Source: an uncultured Sphingomonadaceae bacterium (GTDB lineage: Bacteria > Pseudomonadota > Alphaproteobacteria > Sphingomonadales > Sphingomonadaceae). From it: DNA of 64,000 bases. Below are positions 27,059-36,036 of the stretch, piece by piece. Below the pieces are notes generated by a model. That model was not told where the DNA came from, did no database searches, and worked only from the letters and a program-made list of their open reading frames with translations. Position 1 is the stretch's first letter; each line of letters starts with the position of its first letter. The stretch lies in the NCBI GenBank assembly GCA_947497315.1, contig CANMFX010000001.1, forward strand, positions 1,178,001 through 1,242,000. The letters run 5' to 3'. Position numbers and translations under genes: made by a program.

Positions 27059-28333
27059 ATGACCAACCACCTAGAAACCATGGCTGTGCACGCCGGGACA
27101 GAGCCGGACCCTACCACCAACGCACGGATCACACCGATTTATCAGACCGCATCCTATGTTTTCGATGATGTTGATCATGCCGCCGATCTGTTCAATCTCG
27201 ACGCCGTGGGCAATATTTACACCCGCATCATGAACCCGACCAATGGCGCGCTGGAAGGCAAGATTGCAGCGATGGAAGGCGGCGCGGCGGCGCTGGCGGT
27301 GGCTTCGGGTCATGCGGCACAATTGCTGATTTTCCATGTGCTGATGGATCCCGGCGCACATATTGTTGCGGCGAAAAAGCTTTACGGCGGTTCGCTCAAC
27401 CAGCTTGGGCATAGTGTCAAGAAATTCGGCTGGAACGTTACCTTTGTCGATGCTGATATTCTTGATGAGGTTAAAGGCGCGATTACCGATGAGACGCGCT
27501 GTGTCTTTATCGAAAGCCTCGCCAATCCAGGCGGTGTCGTACAGGATATTGCGGGCATTGCCGATATTGCCCATGCGGCAGGTATCCCTTTGATTGTTGA
27601 CAACACCATGGCTTCGCCGGCGCTTTGCCGTCCTATCGAACATGGCGCAGATATCGTGGTGGAAAGCGGCACCAAATTTCTCGGTGGTCATGGCAACAGC
27701 ATTGCCGGCCTGATCGTGGACAGCGGCAAGTTTGACTGGGCCAAAAGCGAGAAGTTCGCCTTTTTGAACCAGCCCAATCCTTCCTATCACGGGAAGGTTT
27801 TCACCGAAGCATTCGGACCGGTTGCCTTCATATTGGCTGCACGTGCGCTTTCCCTGCGCGACCTCGGCCCTGCCTTGGCGCCGTTTAATGCGTTTCAGAT
27901 ATTGACCGGCATGGAAACATTGACGCTGAGGATGGAGCGGCATTGCGACAATGCCCTGGCCCTGGCGCAATGGCTGCAGAGCCGAGACGAGGTGAGCTGG
28001 GTATCCTATGCTGGTTTGCCCGACAGCGAATATCACACGCTGGCTCGGAAATATCTTGATGGTAAAGGCGGCGCGGTATTCACCTTTGGTTTGAAAGGCG
28101 GATATGACGCCGGCACGAAGCTGGTCTCCGCCGTGAAGATGTTCAGTCATCTTGCCAATATCGGTGACACCCGTTCGCTGATCATTCACCCGGCCTCGAC
28201 CACCCATAGCCAGTTATCGGGAGACGAGCTGGTCGCCGCCGGTGCTGGTCCCGATGTGGTTCGCGTCTCCGTTGGTATCGAGCATATTGATGATATTATA
28301 GCGGACATAGCCCAAGCGCTTGAATCCCTGTGA
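27059..28333 (+). CDS. metY: O-acetylhomoserine sulfhydrylase
   Basis: A 424-residue Cys/Met-metabolism PLP enzyme. It matches O-acetylhomoserine (thiol)-lyases by length and by E-T-M-A-V-H-A-G at the start, Y-T-R-I-M-N-P-T (about 57-64), and V-D-N-T-M-A-S-P (about 179-186). The PLP lysine is in E-S-G-T-K-F-L-G-G-H-G (about 203-213). It makes homocysteine (or methionine) from O-acetylhomoserine and sulfide. Its TGA overlaps the ATG of the following PhnA-like gene by one base. No SAM riboswitch fits in the 43-base gap before it. Confidence 0.92.
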   Translation: MTNHLETMAVHAGTEPDPTTNARITPIYQTASYVFDDVDHAADLFNLDAVGNIYTRIMNPTNGALEGKIAAMEGGAAALAVASGHAAQLLIFHVLMDPGAHIVAAKKLYGGSLNQLGHSVKKFGWNVTFVDADILDEVKGAITDETRCVFIESLANPGGVVQDIAGIADIAHAAGIPLIVDNTMASPALCRPIEHGADIVVESGTKFLGGHGNSIAGLIVDSGKFDWAKSEKFAFLNQPNPSYHGKVFTEAFGPVAFILAARALSLRDLGPALAPFNAFQILTGMETLTLRMERHCDNALALAQWLQSRDEVSWVSYAGLPDSEYHTLARKYLDGKGGAVFTFGLKGGYDAGTKLVSAVKMFSHLANIGDTRSLIIHPASTTHSQLSGDELVAAGAGPDVVRVSVGIEHIDDIIADIAQALESL

Positions 28334-28635
28334 TGAGTGAAGGCGACGGCGATTATGTTTATGATGAAGAGACCGGCGAGTGGCTGAGTCCGGAAGAGGT
28401 TGCCGAAAAGGCCAAGGGACCGGAAGTACTGGATGCCGTTGGTAATATTCTCGCTGATGGTGATGCGGTCACGCTGATCAAAGACCTGAAGGTCAAGGGG
28501 GCGGGGCAGACGCTAAAGCGCGGTACACTGATCAAATCCATTCGCCTGACTGGCGATGCGCAGGAAATTGATTGCAAGCACGAGGGGATAAAAGGCCTCG
28601 TCCTGCGGGCTGAATTTGTAAAAAAGCGCAGCTGA
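28333..28635 (+). CDS. PhnA/YjdM-domain protein lacking the zinc ribbon
   Basis: A 100-residue protein. The C-terminal two thirds match the PhnA (YjdM) SH3-like domain: D-A-V-G-N-I-L-A-D-G-D-A-V-T-L-I-K-D-L-K, K-R-G-T, I-R-L, and A-E-F-V-K-K-R. The normal N-terminal zinc ribbon with two CxxC pairs is replaced by an acidic stretch without Cys (D-Y-V-Y-D-E-E-T-G-E-W). Despite the name, the family is not proven to act in phosphonate use. ATG 28333 overlaps the metY stop. Confidence 0.82.
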   Translation: MSEGDGDYVYDEETGEWLSPEEVAEKAKGPEVLDAVGNILADGDAVTLIKDLKVKGAGQTLKRGTLIKSIRLTGDAQEIDCKHEGIKGLVLRAEFVKKRS

Positions 28636-28819
28636 TTCCTAACCGATCATGAAACGCCTGTTAAAAGACCATGAAAACAGTCGACAGCGATCGCCTGCAC
28701 TTTTAGGTCAGCGATATTCCCGTTCGAACAACTGATTGTTACAAAATTCCTGCTCGTTTTGTCATGATCCTATTGCGCGATAGCACAGACAGGATTATGC
28801 GCTGTTTTTAACGCCTTGA

Positions 28820-30049
<1,230 letters not shown>

Positions 30050-30065
30050 TTAGCCGCGTTTTTAT

Positions 30066-30309
30066 TTAACCTCAAGCGCCGGGCGCGGGCATCCGCCCGC
30101 TTGGCTACGCGCCATAAGGCGCGACGGCCAGTCGGCCTTGCCTCGCTGCGCTCGGGCGATGCTCTAGAGGTTGGCATCAATGGCGCAGCCTATGATGGTC
30201 GCGCTGATCCGACGCATCGCGTCGGCAAGCGCGACCGGGCGCCCGAGCGCCCGAGCTTATGCGAGGAAAGCCAAGGGCACGGATGTGCCCGCCCGGCGCC
30301 TGAGGTTAA
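30066..30309. repeat. GC-rich intergenic element with inverted ends (MITE-like)
   Basis: The ends TTAACCTCA (30066-30074) and TGAGGTTAA (30301-30309) are perfect inverted copies. The homology goes inward imperfectly (GCGCCGGGCG against CGCCCGGCGCC). The inside is much more G+C-rich than its surroundings, with nested palindromes such as GACGCATCGCGTC (about 30212-30224). It fills the gap after aspC. No transposase or gene is supported; open frames inside lack ribosome sites. No target duplication is evident. Confidence 0.65.
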
Positions 30310-30447
30310 TCAATAAAGAATCCCTTCACCCGCTGAAACTGAATGTCGTCCTGTGATGGCGTTCACAACGTAGCAAGCAATCCTATATTATCAGTGTAAC
30401 CAATTCAGGGGTCGCTCCGAACAGAGGGTAACCACAAGGAAAATAAG

Positions 30448-30606
30448 ATGCCGAGTTTTTTGAAATCAGATTTAACCTACAGCCTGAGCGGCGGCTTCCT
30501 ATTGGGCGCGCTTGCGTTATTTTTCATGCAGCCCGGCGAGGATCAGCAGGAGTTTAGCGAGAACCTCTCTTCAACGATGAGTGTTGCTACCCAGATGATG
30601 AGCTAA
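30448..30606 (+). CDS. Small 52-residue membrane protein before msrA
   Basis: A short frame with AAGGA 8 bases before its ATG. It has one hydrophobic helix (about residues 12-27, S-L-S-G-G-F-L-L-G-A-L-A-L-F-F) and a polar C-terminal tail rich in Ser, Glu and Met, ending M-S-V-A-T-Q-M-M-S. It lies 27 bases upstream of the exported MsrA gene on the same strand, so they are likely co-transcribed. Family not recognised. The Met-rich tail next to a methionine sulfoxide reductase is suggestive but unproven. Confidence 0.55.
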   Translation: MPSFLKSDLTYSLSGGFLLGALALFFMQPGEDQQEFSENLSSTMSVATQMMS

Positions 30607-30633
30607 GTCCAGCAAGAGAACGGGGCGTTTGAT

Positions 30634-31371
30634 ATGAATAGAATTTTTCCAAAACTAGCGATTGCCGGTATAAGTGTTGCGGCCTTTGGCGGGCTTTGGT
30701 CCACCGTCAGTACAACTGATCCAAGCAGTCAGAGCGCTCCCAGCCTGTTTACCAGCGAAGCCCATGCGGCCGAGAAAGCCACCATCATTCCTGCTCCTCG
30801 AATCAATGCCTCGGAAAAAGGCAAACGTGCCGTTGCGATATTTGCTGGCGGCTGTTTCTGGGGCGTCGAAGGCGTGTTTGAGCATACCAAGGGTGTGATC
30901 AGCGCGTCATCCGGCTACCACGGAGGCAGCAAGCGCAGTGCTACTTACAAGCTGGTGAGTGCGGGACTAACCAATCATGCAGAGGCGGTGCGCGTGGTCT
31001 ATGATCCCACTGTCGTCAGCTATGGTCAGCTAATGCAGGTTTTCTTTTCGGTGGTTGCCGATCCCACGACATTGAACGCGCAGGGCCCCGATCGCGGCAA
31101 ACATTATCGCAGTGCTTTGATCCCGACAAACAATGCGCAGGCCAAGGCGGCCCGTGCCTATCTGGCGCAGCTTAGTAAAGGCAAATATTGGAAACGGCCC
31201 ATCGTGACCAAGATTGAAGCCTATAAAGCGTTCTATCCAGCGGAAACCTATCATCAGGATTTCATGCAGAAAAACCCGCATCAGGGTTACATTGTACGCT
31301 GGGACAAACCCAAGATCGCTAATCTGAAGCGTCATTTCCCCAAACAATATCGTGCAAAACCCGTAACCTAG
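30634..31371 (+). CDS. msrA: Exported peptide-methionine (S)-S-oxide reductase
   Basis: A 245-residue protein with an N-terminal membrane/signal segment (about 8-24) and a cleavage-like A-H-A-A near 45, so it is expected in the periplasm. The MsrA core carries the catalytic Cys74 in A-G-G-C-F-W-G-V-E, S-G-Y-H-G-G (in place of GYAGG), H-A-E-A-V-R, and Y-H-Q-D-F. It reduces oxidised methionine in envelope proteins. The C-terminal resolving cysteines common in cytosolic MsrA are not seen, so the reductant may be different. Confidence 0.92.
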   Translation: MNRIFPKLAIAGISVAAFGGLWSTVSTTDPSSQSAPSLFTSEAHAAEKATIIPAPRINASEKGKRAVAIFAGGCFWGVEGVFEHTKGVISASSGYHGGSKRSATYKLVSAGLTNHAEAVRVVYDPTVVSYGQLMQVFFSVVADPTTLNAQGPDRGKHYRSALIPTNNAQAKAARAYLAQLSKGKYWKRPIVTKIEAYKAFYPAETYHQDFMQKNPHQGYIVRWDKPKIANLKRHFPKQYRAKPVT

Positions 31372-31440
31372 ACACGGTTTTCAAAAGTCGCGCAAAAAGT
31401 TACGCCCATTTAACCGGGTGTTAGTTTTACCGTACTATAC

Positions 31441-31566
31441 ATGGCAAGATCGTATCACAGAACGGACAAGTCCATGGTATCGCAAAATTTCGAATTTGCT
31501 ATCGCGCTGACTTCAATAGTTGTGGGTATGGCTTTTATTTGGGTTGCACATAAACACCCCAATTAA
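31441..31566 (+). CDS. Possible 41-residue single-helix membrane protein
   Basis: The frame from ATG 31441 (or internal ATG 31474) encodes a short polar head and one hydrophobic helix, A-I-A-L-T-S-I-V-V-G-M-A-F-I-W-V, ending H-K-H-P-N. The ribosome-binding site is poor for both starts. It ends 14 bases before the convergent infC stop. It is kept as a candidate because the hydrophobic pattern is clean. Confidence 0.3.
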   Translation: MARSYHRTDKSMVSQNFEFAIALTSIVVGMAFIWVAHKHPN

Positions 31567-31580
31567 TCGCCACTACCGCC

Positions 31581-32120
31581 TCATTTGGGACAGAGCACCA
31601 TCAGCATCTGACGGCCTTCCAGCTTTGGATAGGCTTCAACCTTGGCGGTTTCCTTCATGTCTTCCTGCACTCGCTGCAATAATTGCATACCGAGTTGCTG
31701 ATGTGACATTTCACGACCGCGAAAGCGCAGCGTGACTTTCACCTTGTCACCATTGTCGATGAACTTGTTCACATTGCGCATCTTCACCTGGTAATCATGA
31801 TCGTCGATATTGGGACGCATCTTGATTTCCTTGACGTCCTGTACCTTTTGGGTCTTGCGCGCCGCATTGGCCTTTTTCTGGGCCTCATACTTAAATTTTC
31901 CAACGTCCAGAAATTTTGCGACCGGCGGAGAAGCGTTAGGCGAAACCTCTACGAGGTCCAGACCAACATCCTTGGCTCGCTCGATTGCTTCGTCAGTGTT
32001 CATGACACCGAGGTTTTCACCCCTGTCGTCGATGACCCGCACAGTGTCGGAAATGATCAGATTGTTGAAACGTGGGCCGCCTTTGACGGGCGGCGTGGGA
32101 CGGCGTGGTGGTGCAGCTAT
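31581..32120 (-). CDS. infC: Translation initiation factor IF-3, ATA start
   Basis: IF-3 binds the 30S subunit and checks the start codon. The frame without interruption begins upstream of the first ATG/GTG: codons from 32120 read (ATA)[19 protein letters not shown], the known IF-3 N-terminus. A strong AGGAG stands 8 bases before the ATA. A GTG at 32042 would cut off the conserved G-P-R-F-N region. Residues 1-85 are the N domain and the linker is K/A-rich; the C domain has [13 protein letters not shown]. The length is 179 residues. A non-AUG start is known to drive IF-3 autocontrol in E. coli (AUU). Here infC follows thrS and a DUF305 gene. Confidence 0.93.
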   Translation of the reverse strand: MAAPPRRPTPPVKGGPRFNNLIISDTVRVIDDRGENLGVMNTDEAIERAKDVGLDLVEVSPNASPPVAKFLDVGKFKYEAQKKANAARKTQKVQDVKEIKMRPNIDDHDYQVKMRNVNKFIDNGDKVKVTLRFRGREMSHQQLGMQLLQRVQEDMKETAKVEAYPKLEGRQMLMVLCPK

Positions 32121-32217
32121 GTTAAATACTCCTAAAAAATCAAATGAAAGCGGCCAATAGCGGGAAATCGCTAGGGTCGCAAATTGTATATATACTTAAT
32201 GGCTGGGAGCCTCAGGA

Positions 32218-32640
32218 TCAATGGTTGGTGTGATCCTGTGAATCTGAACCCACAAGTGATTTTTTGACCGGCACGACATCATGCTTTTCCAGCCATTCAC
32301 GCATCTGCGCGATTTCTTTGGTCTGGCTTGCGATAATCGTTTCGGCCAGCGCCCTGGTTTCAGGGTCTTTTCCATATTCCAAAACGATGTCCGCCATATC
32401 CACAGCGCCCTGATGGTGCGGGATCATCCCCTGCATGAAGGCGATGTCGGGATTTGGATCGATGACGCCCATGCCCTCGTGCATCCTTGCGTTGGCTTCT
32501 TCATAAGCTATTTCTGCCGCACTTTTGTCTGTGGCACTGCCGCGCACAATTTCCATATCCGGTTCGTTTGCGGTGTTTTCAGGGCTACAGCTGGCGAGAT
32601 ACAGACCCGAAACCATAAGCGCAGTTGCGCCAATTCTCAT
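32218..32640 (-). CDS. DUF305 lipoprotein
   Basis: The protein is 140 residues from ATG 32640, with AGGAGA 7 bases upstream lying inside the end of thrS. The lipobox is L-A-S-C at about residues 15-18, so it is a lipid-anchored envelope protein. The DUF305 domain shows F-M-Q-G-M-I-P-H-H-Q-G-A-V-D-M-A (about 89-104) and R-A-L-A-E-T-I-I-A-S-Q. DUF305 proteins are often found with metal, especially copper, handling; the paired His and Met residues fit that, but no copper genes are nearby. It starts one base after the thrS stop codon. Confidence 0.88.
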   Translation of the reverse strand: MRIGATALMVSGLYLASCSPENTANEPDMEIVRGSATDKSAAEIAYEEANARMHEGMGVIDPNPDIAFMQGMIPHHQGAVDMADIVLEYGKDPETRALAETIIASQTKEIAQMREWLEKHDVVPVKKSLVGSDSQDHTNH

Positions 32641-32641
32641 A

Positions 32642-34642
32642 TCAATCTCCTGCCAGATCCGGTGCCAACGCTTCTTCCTTGAGCATCGCAACAGCCTCAT
32701 CAAGCGTCAGGAACATCTGTTCCTTTTGCCCCAGTTTTCGCAGGGCCACTTTGCCTTCTTCGGCCTCACGCATGCCAACGACGAGGATATTTGGCACTTT
32801 CGCCAGTGAATGCTCGCGCACCTTATAGTTGATCTTCTCGTTGCGCAGGTCGGCCTCGACGCGGATACCGGCGGCTTTCAACTTCTCCGTTACCTTTTTC
32901 GCATAGTCATTGGCATCCGTAACAATCGTTGCAACAACCGCCTGTGTGGGCGCGAGCCATAACGGCATTTTTCCGGAATAATGCTCAATCAATATGCCGA
33001 TAAATCGCTCATAGGAACCGAAGATCGCACGGTGAAGCATGATCGGTCGGTGACGTGCCCCATCCTCGGCAATATAGCTTGCGTCCAGACGTTCGGGTAA
33101 AACCCTATCGGACTGGATCGTGCCGACCTGCCACGTGCGGCCAATCGCGTCGGTAAGGTGCCATTCGAGCTTGGGAGCATAAAAGGCGCCTTCCCCGGGC
33201 AATTCTTCCCAGCCATATTCTTCCGTGGCCATACCGGCATCAATAACGGCCTGACGTAGCTCTTCTTCGGCCTGGTCCCAGTCTTCATCAGACCCGAAGC
33301 GCTGTTCGGGGCGTAGGGCTAGCTTGATCGAATAGCCTTCAAAACCGAGCTCCTTGTAGATTCGGTCGGCCAGCTCGCAGAAATTTTTGACTTCATCGAC
33401 AATCTGGTCCTCACGGCAGAAAATATGCGCATCATCCTGTGTGAATTGCCGGACCCGCATCAGGCCGTGAAGCGCACCATGGGGTTCGTTACGGTGGCAG
33501 CAGCCATTCTCGTACATTCGCAGCGGCAGGTCACGATAGCTTTTGATACCCTGTTTGAAGATAAGCACGTGTGCTGGGCAGTTCATGGGCTTGATCGCCA
33601 TCATGTCGGCGTCAGAGGATACCAGCGGCGCATCATCGTCGACGCTGGGAATCTCGTCAGGCACAACGAACATATTCTCGCGATATTTGCCCCAGTGACC
33701 GGATTGCTCCCACTGGCGTGCGTCCATGATCTGAGGGGTTTTGACTTCCTTATAGCCAGCTTCGTCAATCGCACGCCGCATATAGGCTTCCAGCTCGCGC
33801 CACATGACGAAGCCCTTGGGATGCCAGAAGATGCTGCCCATCGCCTCGGCCTGAATATGGAACAGGTCCATTTCCTGACCCAGTTTGCGGTGATCGCGCT
33901 TGGCGGCTTCTTCGAGCCGCACGAGATGTGCGTTAAGCTGTTTCTTGTTGAGCCAGCCGGTGCCGTAAATACGCGATAGTTGCGGATTACGCTGGTCGCC
34001 GCGCCAATAGGCACCGGAAACGCGCATCAGTTTAAACGCCTTGGGATCAAGCTTGCCGGTGGAGGGCAGATGTGGACCGCGGCACATGTCCATCCAGTCA
34101 TCACCAGACCAATAGACACTGATCTCATCGCCTTCGGGCAGCTCGGCGGCCCATTCCGCCTTGAACTTTTCGCCGTCTTTTTCCCACAATGCGATCAGGT
34201 CGTTACGCTCCCAAACTTCGCGGCGCAGCGGCTTGTCTGCGTTGATGATCCGCCGCATTTCTTCTTCGATCTTGGGGAGATCGTCATCGGTGAACGGGTC
34301 GCCCGCAGGCGCAAAATCATAATAGAAGCCATCATCCGTCGATGGACCAAAGGTAATCTGCGTGCCTGGATAAAGCTTCTGCACTGCCTCAGCGAGCACA
34401 TGGGCAAAGTCGTGGCGCGCCAGTTCCAGTGCGTCTTCCTCGTCCCGCGACGTGATCAGGGCCAGTTCGGTATCTGCTTCGAGCGGCCGCATGATATCGC
34501 GCACTTCGCCATCAATACGGGCGGCCAAAGCCGCCTTCGCGAGGCCCGGACCAATATCCGCCGCAATTTGCGCCGGTGTTGTGCCCGATGCCACTTCACG
34601 CGCGCTGCCGTCGGGAAGGGTGATTTTGATCATCTTGGTCAT
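32642..34642 (-). CDS. thrS: Threonyl-tRNA synthetase
   Basis: A 666-residue class II synthetase of full length: a TGS domain (about 1-65), an editing domain with [10 protein letters not shown] and the C-R-G-P-H-L-P motif (about 185-192), and a catalytic core with motif 2 ([15 protein letters not shown]). Motif 3 and the anticodon-binding domain follow, with G-M-R-E-A-E-E. It charges tRNA-Thr. The start at 34642 lacks a clear ribosome-binding site; Met4 at 34633 is an alternative. No tRNA-like leader is visible upstream. Confidence 0.96.
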   Translation of the reverse strand: MTKMIKITLPDGSAREVASGTTPAQIAADIGPGLAKAALAARIDGEVRDIMRPLEADTELALITSRDEEDALELARHDFAHVLAEAVQKLYPGTQITFGPSTDDGFYYDFAPAGDPFTDDDLPKIEEEMRRIINADKPLRREVWERNDLIALWEKDGEKFKAEWAAELPEGDEISVYWSGDDWMDMCRGPHLPSTGKLDPKAFKLMRVSGAYWRGDQRNPQLSRIYGTGWLNKKQLNAHLVRLEEAAKRDHRKLGQEMDLFHIQAEAMGSIFWHPKGFVMWRELEAYMRRAIDEAGYKEVKTPQIMDARQWEQSGHWGKYRENMFVVPDEIPSVDDDAPLVSSDADMMAIKPMNCPAHVLIFKQGIKSYRDLPLRMYENGCCHRNEPHGALHGLMRVRQFTQDDAHIFCREDQIVDEVKNFCELADRIYKELGFEGYSIKLALRPEQRFGSDEDWDQAEEELRQAVIDAGMATEEYGWEELPGEGAFYAPKLEWHLTDAIGRTWQVGTIQSDRVLPERLDASYIAEDGARHRPIMLHRAIFGSYERFIGILIEHYSGKMPLWLAPTQAVVATIVTDANDYAKKVTEKLKAAGIRVEADLRNEKINYKVREHSLAKVPNILVVGMREAEEGKVALRKLGQKEQMFLTLDEAVAMLKEEALAPDLAGD

Positions 34643-34768
34643 CGGGTTTTCAATCTTTAAAGTTCACACAGTTCTCACCTAAGAACGCCAGAAAACGGCG
34701 ATCCATAGATTTTCATTGCCTTAGTCCATGGTCCGGCCAAGTCAACCACTGCGAGCATAGCGGGATAG

Positions 34769-34863
34769 TGACATGTAGGAAAGCTTTGTTGTCATTATGT
34801 CATGGAAACTTGACATTTCTTCGAATCATGTCCATAAAGTCAAGGTAACATGACATGATGTCA
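34769..34863. promoter_or_regulatory. Cluster of TGACAT/ATGTCA operator-like hexamers
   Basis: TGACAT or its complement occurs at 34769-34774, 34797-34802 (inverted), 34811-34816, 34851-34856 and 34858-34863 (inverted). The last two form the perfect 13-bp palindrome TGACATGATGTCA, and the second and third an inverted pair with 8 bases between. They end 11 bases before the ribosome-binding site of a small operon that encodes an XRE repressor, so they are probably its autoregulatory operators. Confidence 0.6.
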
Positions 34864-34886
34864 ATTAAACTTGAAGGAGTATCGTG

Positions 34887-34985
34887 ATGAGACTGAAGCG
34901 AATTACATGCCGCCGGACAGCCCTAAATGCAGATATTGCCATGTGGGCAAGCTTCTCTATCCTGTTTCTGGCGATGTTCCGGTGA
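34887..34985 (+). CDS. 32-residue leader-like small membrane peptide
   Basis: The ATG at 34887 has the ideal ribosome site of this locus (AAGGAG, 7 bases upstream). It encodes M-R-L-K-R-I-T-C-R-R and then a hydrophobic helix, W-A-S-F-S-I-L-F-L-A-M-F-R. Its TGA (34983-34985) overlaps the GTG start of the next gene (34982), so it could couple translation of that gene. It could be a functional micropeptide, or the product of an old frameshift that separated a former N-terminus. Start signal and overlap are seen; the function is not known. Confidence 0.5.
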   Translation: MRLKRITCRRTALNADIAMWASFSILFLAMFR

Positions 34986-35398
34986 GTGAACCATCAACCC
35001 GCAATATCTGGCAGAGAATCCATGGCGCAATCAAACCGGATTGGGCCTTCGCACTTGTTCTGCCTGTCAGCATCATGATGTTGGTTACCGAAAACCTTGA
35101 TCCCGAACCGGTTGTCGCGGTTGATCCGTTGATGAAAATTCTGGTGCTAGCCGGCCTAACTGTGATCATCGCCTTTGTTGCGACCTATGCAGCGGCAATG
35201 GACCGGCGGAAAGTTGAGGATTATTATTTCCAGCTTATGACCAATGGCGCTATCGTGGGCATTGTAACCACGCTGTTCGTCAATCTTGTCTGGGATTTAC
35301 TTTACGGGCCGCTAACGGGTGATGATGTCATTGCCGTAATGCTGGCAAGCTGGAGCATGGGCTATTTCTTTTATCGGATAAGGGGGCTGAACACATGA
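34982..35398 (+). CDS. Unknown four-helix membrane protein of the XRE operon
   Basis: The protein is 138 residues from GTG 34982. Longer in-frame starts exist at 34871 (TTG, which falls inside the ribosome site) and ATG 34907; the latter would add a C-x2-C segment (C-R-Y-C). Helices lie at about residues 20-35, 50-70, 85-105 and 112-130. No named family is recognised. Its stop overlaps the ATG of the next membrane gene (ATGA). With the XRE regulator it resembles small repressor-plus-membrane-protein operons. Confidence 0.6.
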   Translation: MSEPSTRNIWQRIHGAIKPDWAFALVLPVSIMMLVTENLDPEPVVAVDPLMKILVLAGLTVIIAFVATYAAAMDRRKVEDYYFQLMTNGAIVGIVTTLFVNLVWDLLYGPLTGDDVIAVMLASWSMGYFFYRIRGLNT

Positions 35399-35826
35399 GC
35401 GATCGCAGCGATCAGGTCGGAGAAATGCCCAAATCAAAAATTCCGCCGTCGATGAGGCGCTATTTCTGGCGCATGGGCATTTTCATGACGGCCTATATGG
35501 TCATCCTGATTTGGGGCTTGTCCCTCAAAAATTCGAGCAACCCACCAGAAGGTTTGTTTATCTATGGTTTGGCAATTCTTACTGCGCTGCCAATGTGCGG
35601 TGTTTTCTGGACTGTGTTTCGTTTGCTGGTCGAAATGGAAGACGAATATCAGCGCTTTCTGGTCGCCAAACAGATCATGCTGGCGACAGCGATCACTTTA
35701 TGTGCGGCCACCATATGGCAATTCCTGAATGTCTACGATTTGATGACTGAGGGCCCGCAATGGTTTGGTGTCATTTGGCTGGTAACGTTCGGAATAGCCG
35801 ACGGCATTGTCCGGTGGCGCGCATGA
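35395..35826 (+). CDS. Unknown four-helix membrane protein
   Basis: A 143-residue protein with hydrophobic segments at about 28-46, 53-75, 92-110 and 120-138, and an acidic loop L-V-E-M-E-D-E-Y-Q-R in the middle. No family is recognised with confidence. It overlaps the gene before it and the XRE gene after it by 4 bases each (ATGA), so all are translated as a unit. Confidence 0.7.
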   Translation: MSDRSDQVGEMPKSKIPPSMRRYFWRMGIFMTAYMVILIWGLSLKNSSNPPEGLFIYGLAILTALPMCGVFWTVFRLLVEMEDEYQRFLVAKQIMLATAITLCAATIWQFLNVYDLMTEGPQWFGVIWLVTFGIADGIVRWRA

Positions 35827-36014
35827 AGAACCGTCTAAAGGTTCTCCGCGCCGAACGTGACTGGTCACAGGCGGATTTGGCTGAACGGTTGGCTGTTTCA
35901 CGCCAGAGTATTAATGCTATCGAGACAGGAAAATATGATCCGTCCCTACCGCTCGCCTTCAAGATTGCCGATCTTTTTGATATGGCGATTGAAGAGGTTT
36001 TTCTGAACGACTGA
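35823..36014 (+). CDS. XRE-family HTH regulator, minimal
   Basis: A 63-residue protein that is a single Cro/C1-type helix-turn-helix: N-R-L-K-V-L-R-A-E-R-D-W-S-Q-A-D-L-A, then V-S-R-Q-S-I-N-A-I-E-T-G-K-Y-D-P-S-L-P. This YgzD/YozG-like type is usually encoded beside small membrane proteins, as here. It probably represses its own operon through the TGACAT sites upstream of it (inference). Confidence 0.9.
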   Translation: MKNRLKVLRAERDWSQADLAERLAVSRQSINAIETGKYDPSLPLAFKIADLFDMAIEEVFLND

Positions 36015-36036
36015 AACGACAGAAAAGGATGGAGCG

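Noticed and set aside
27071-28207. 378-codon open frame on the minus strand inside metY
   Set aside because: It is antisense to the conserved PLP enzyme, and its composition (many His/Arg/Gln) is that of a reverse-frame shadow.
30101-30356. Open frames inside and beside the GC-rich repeat
   Set aside because: They arise from the repeat's high G+C; no start signals or protein-like pattern.
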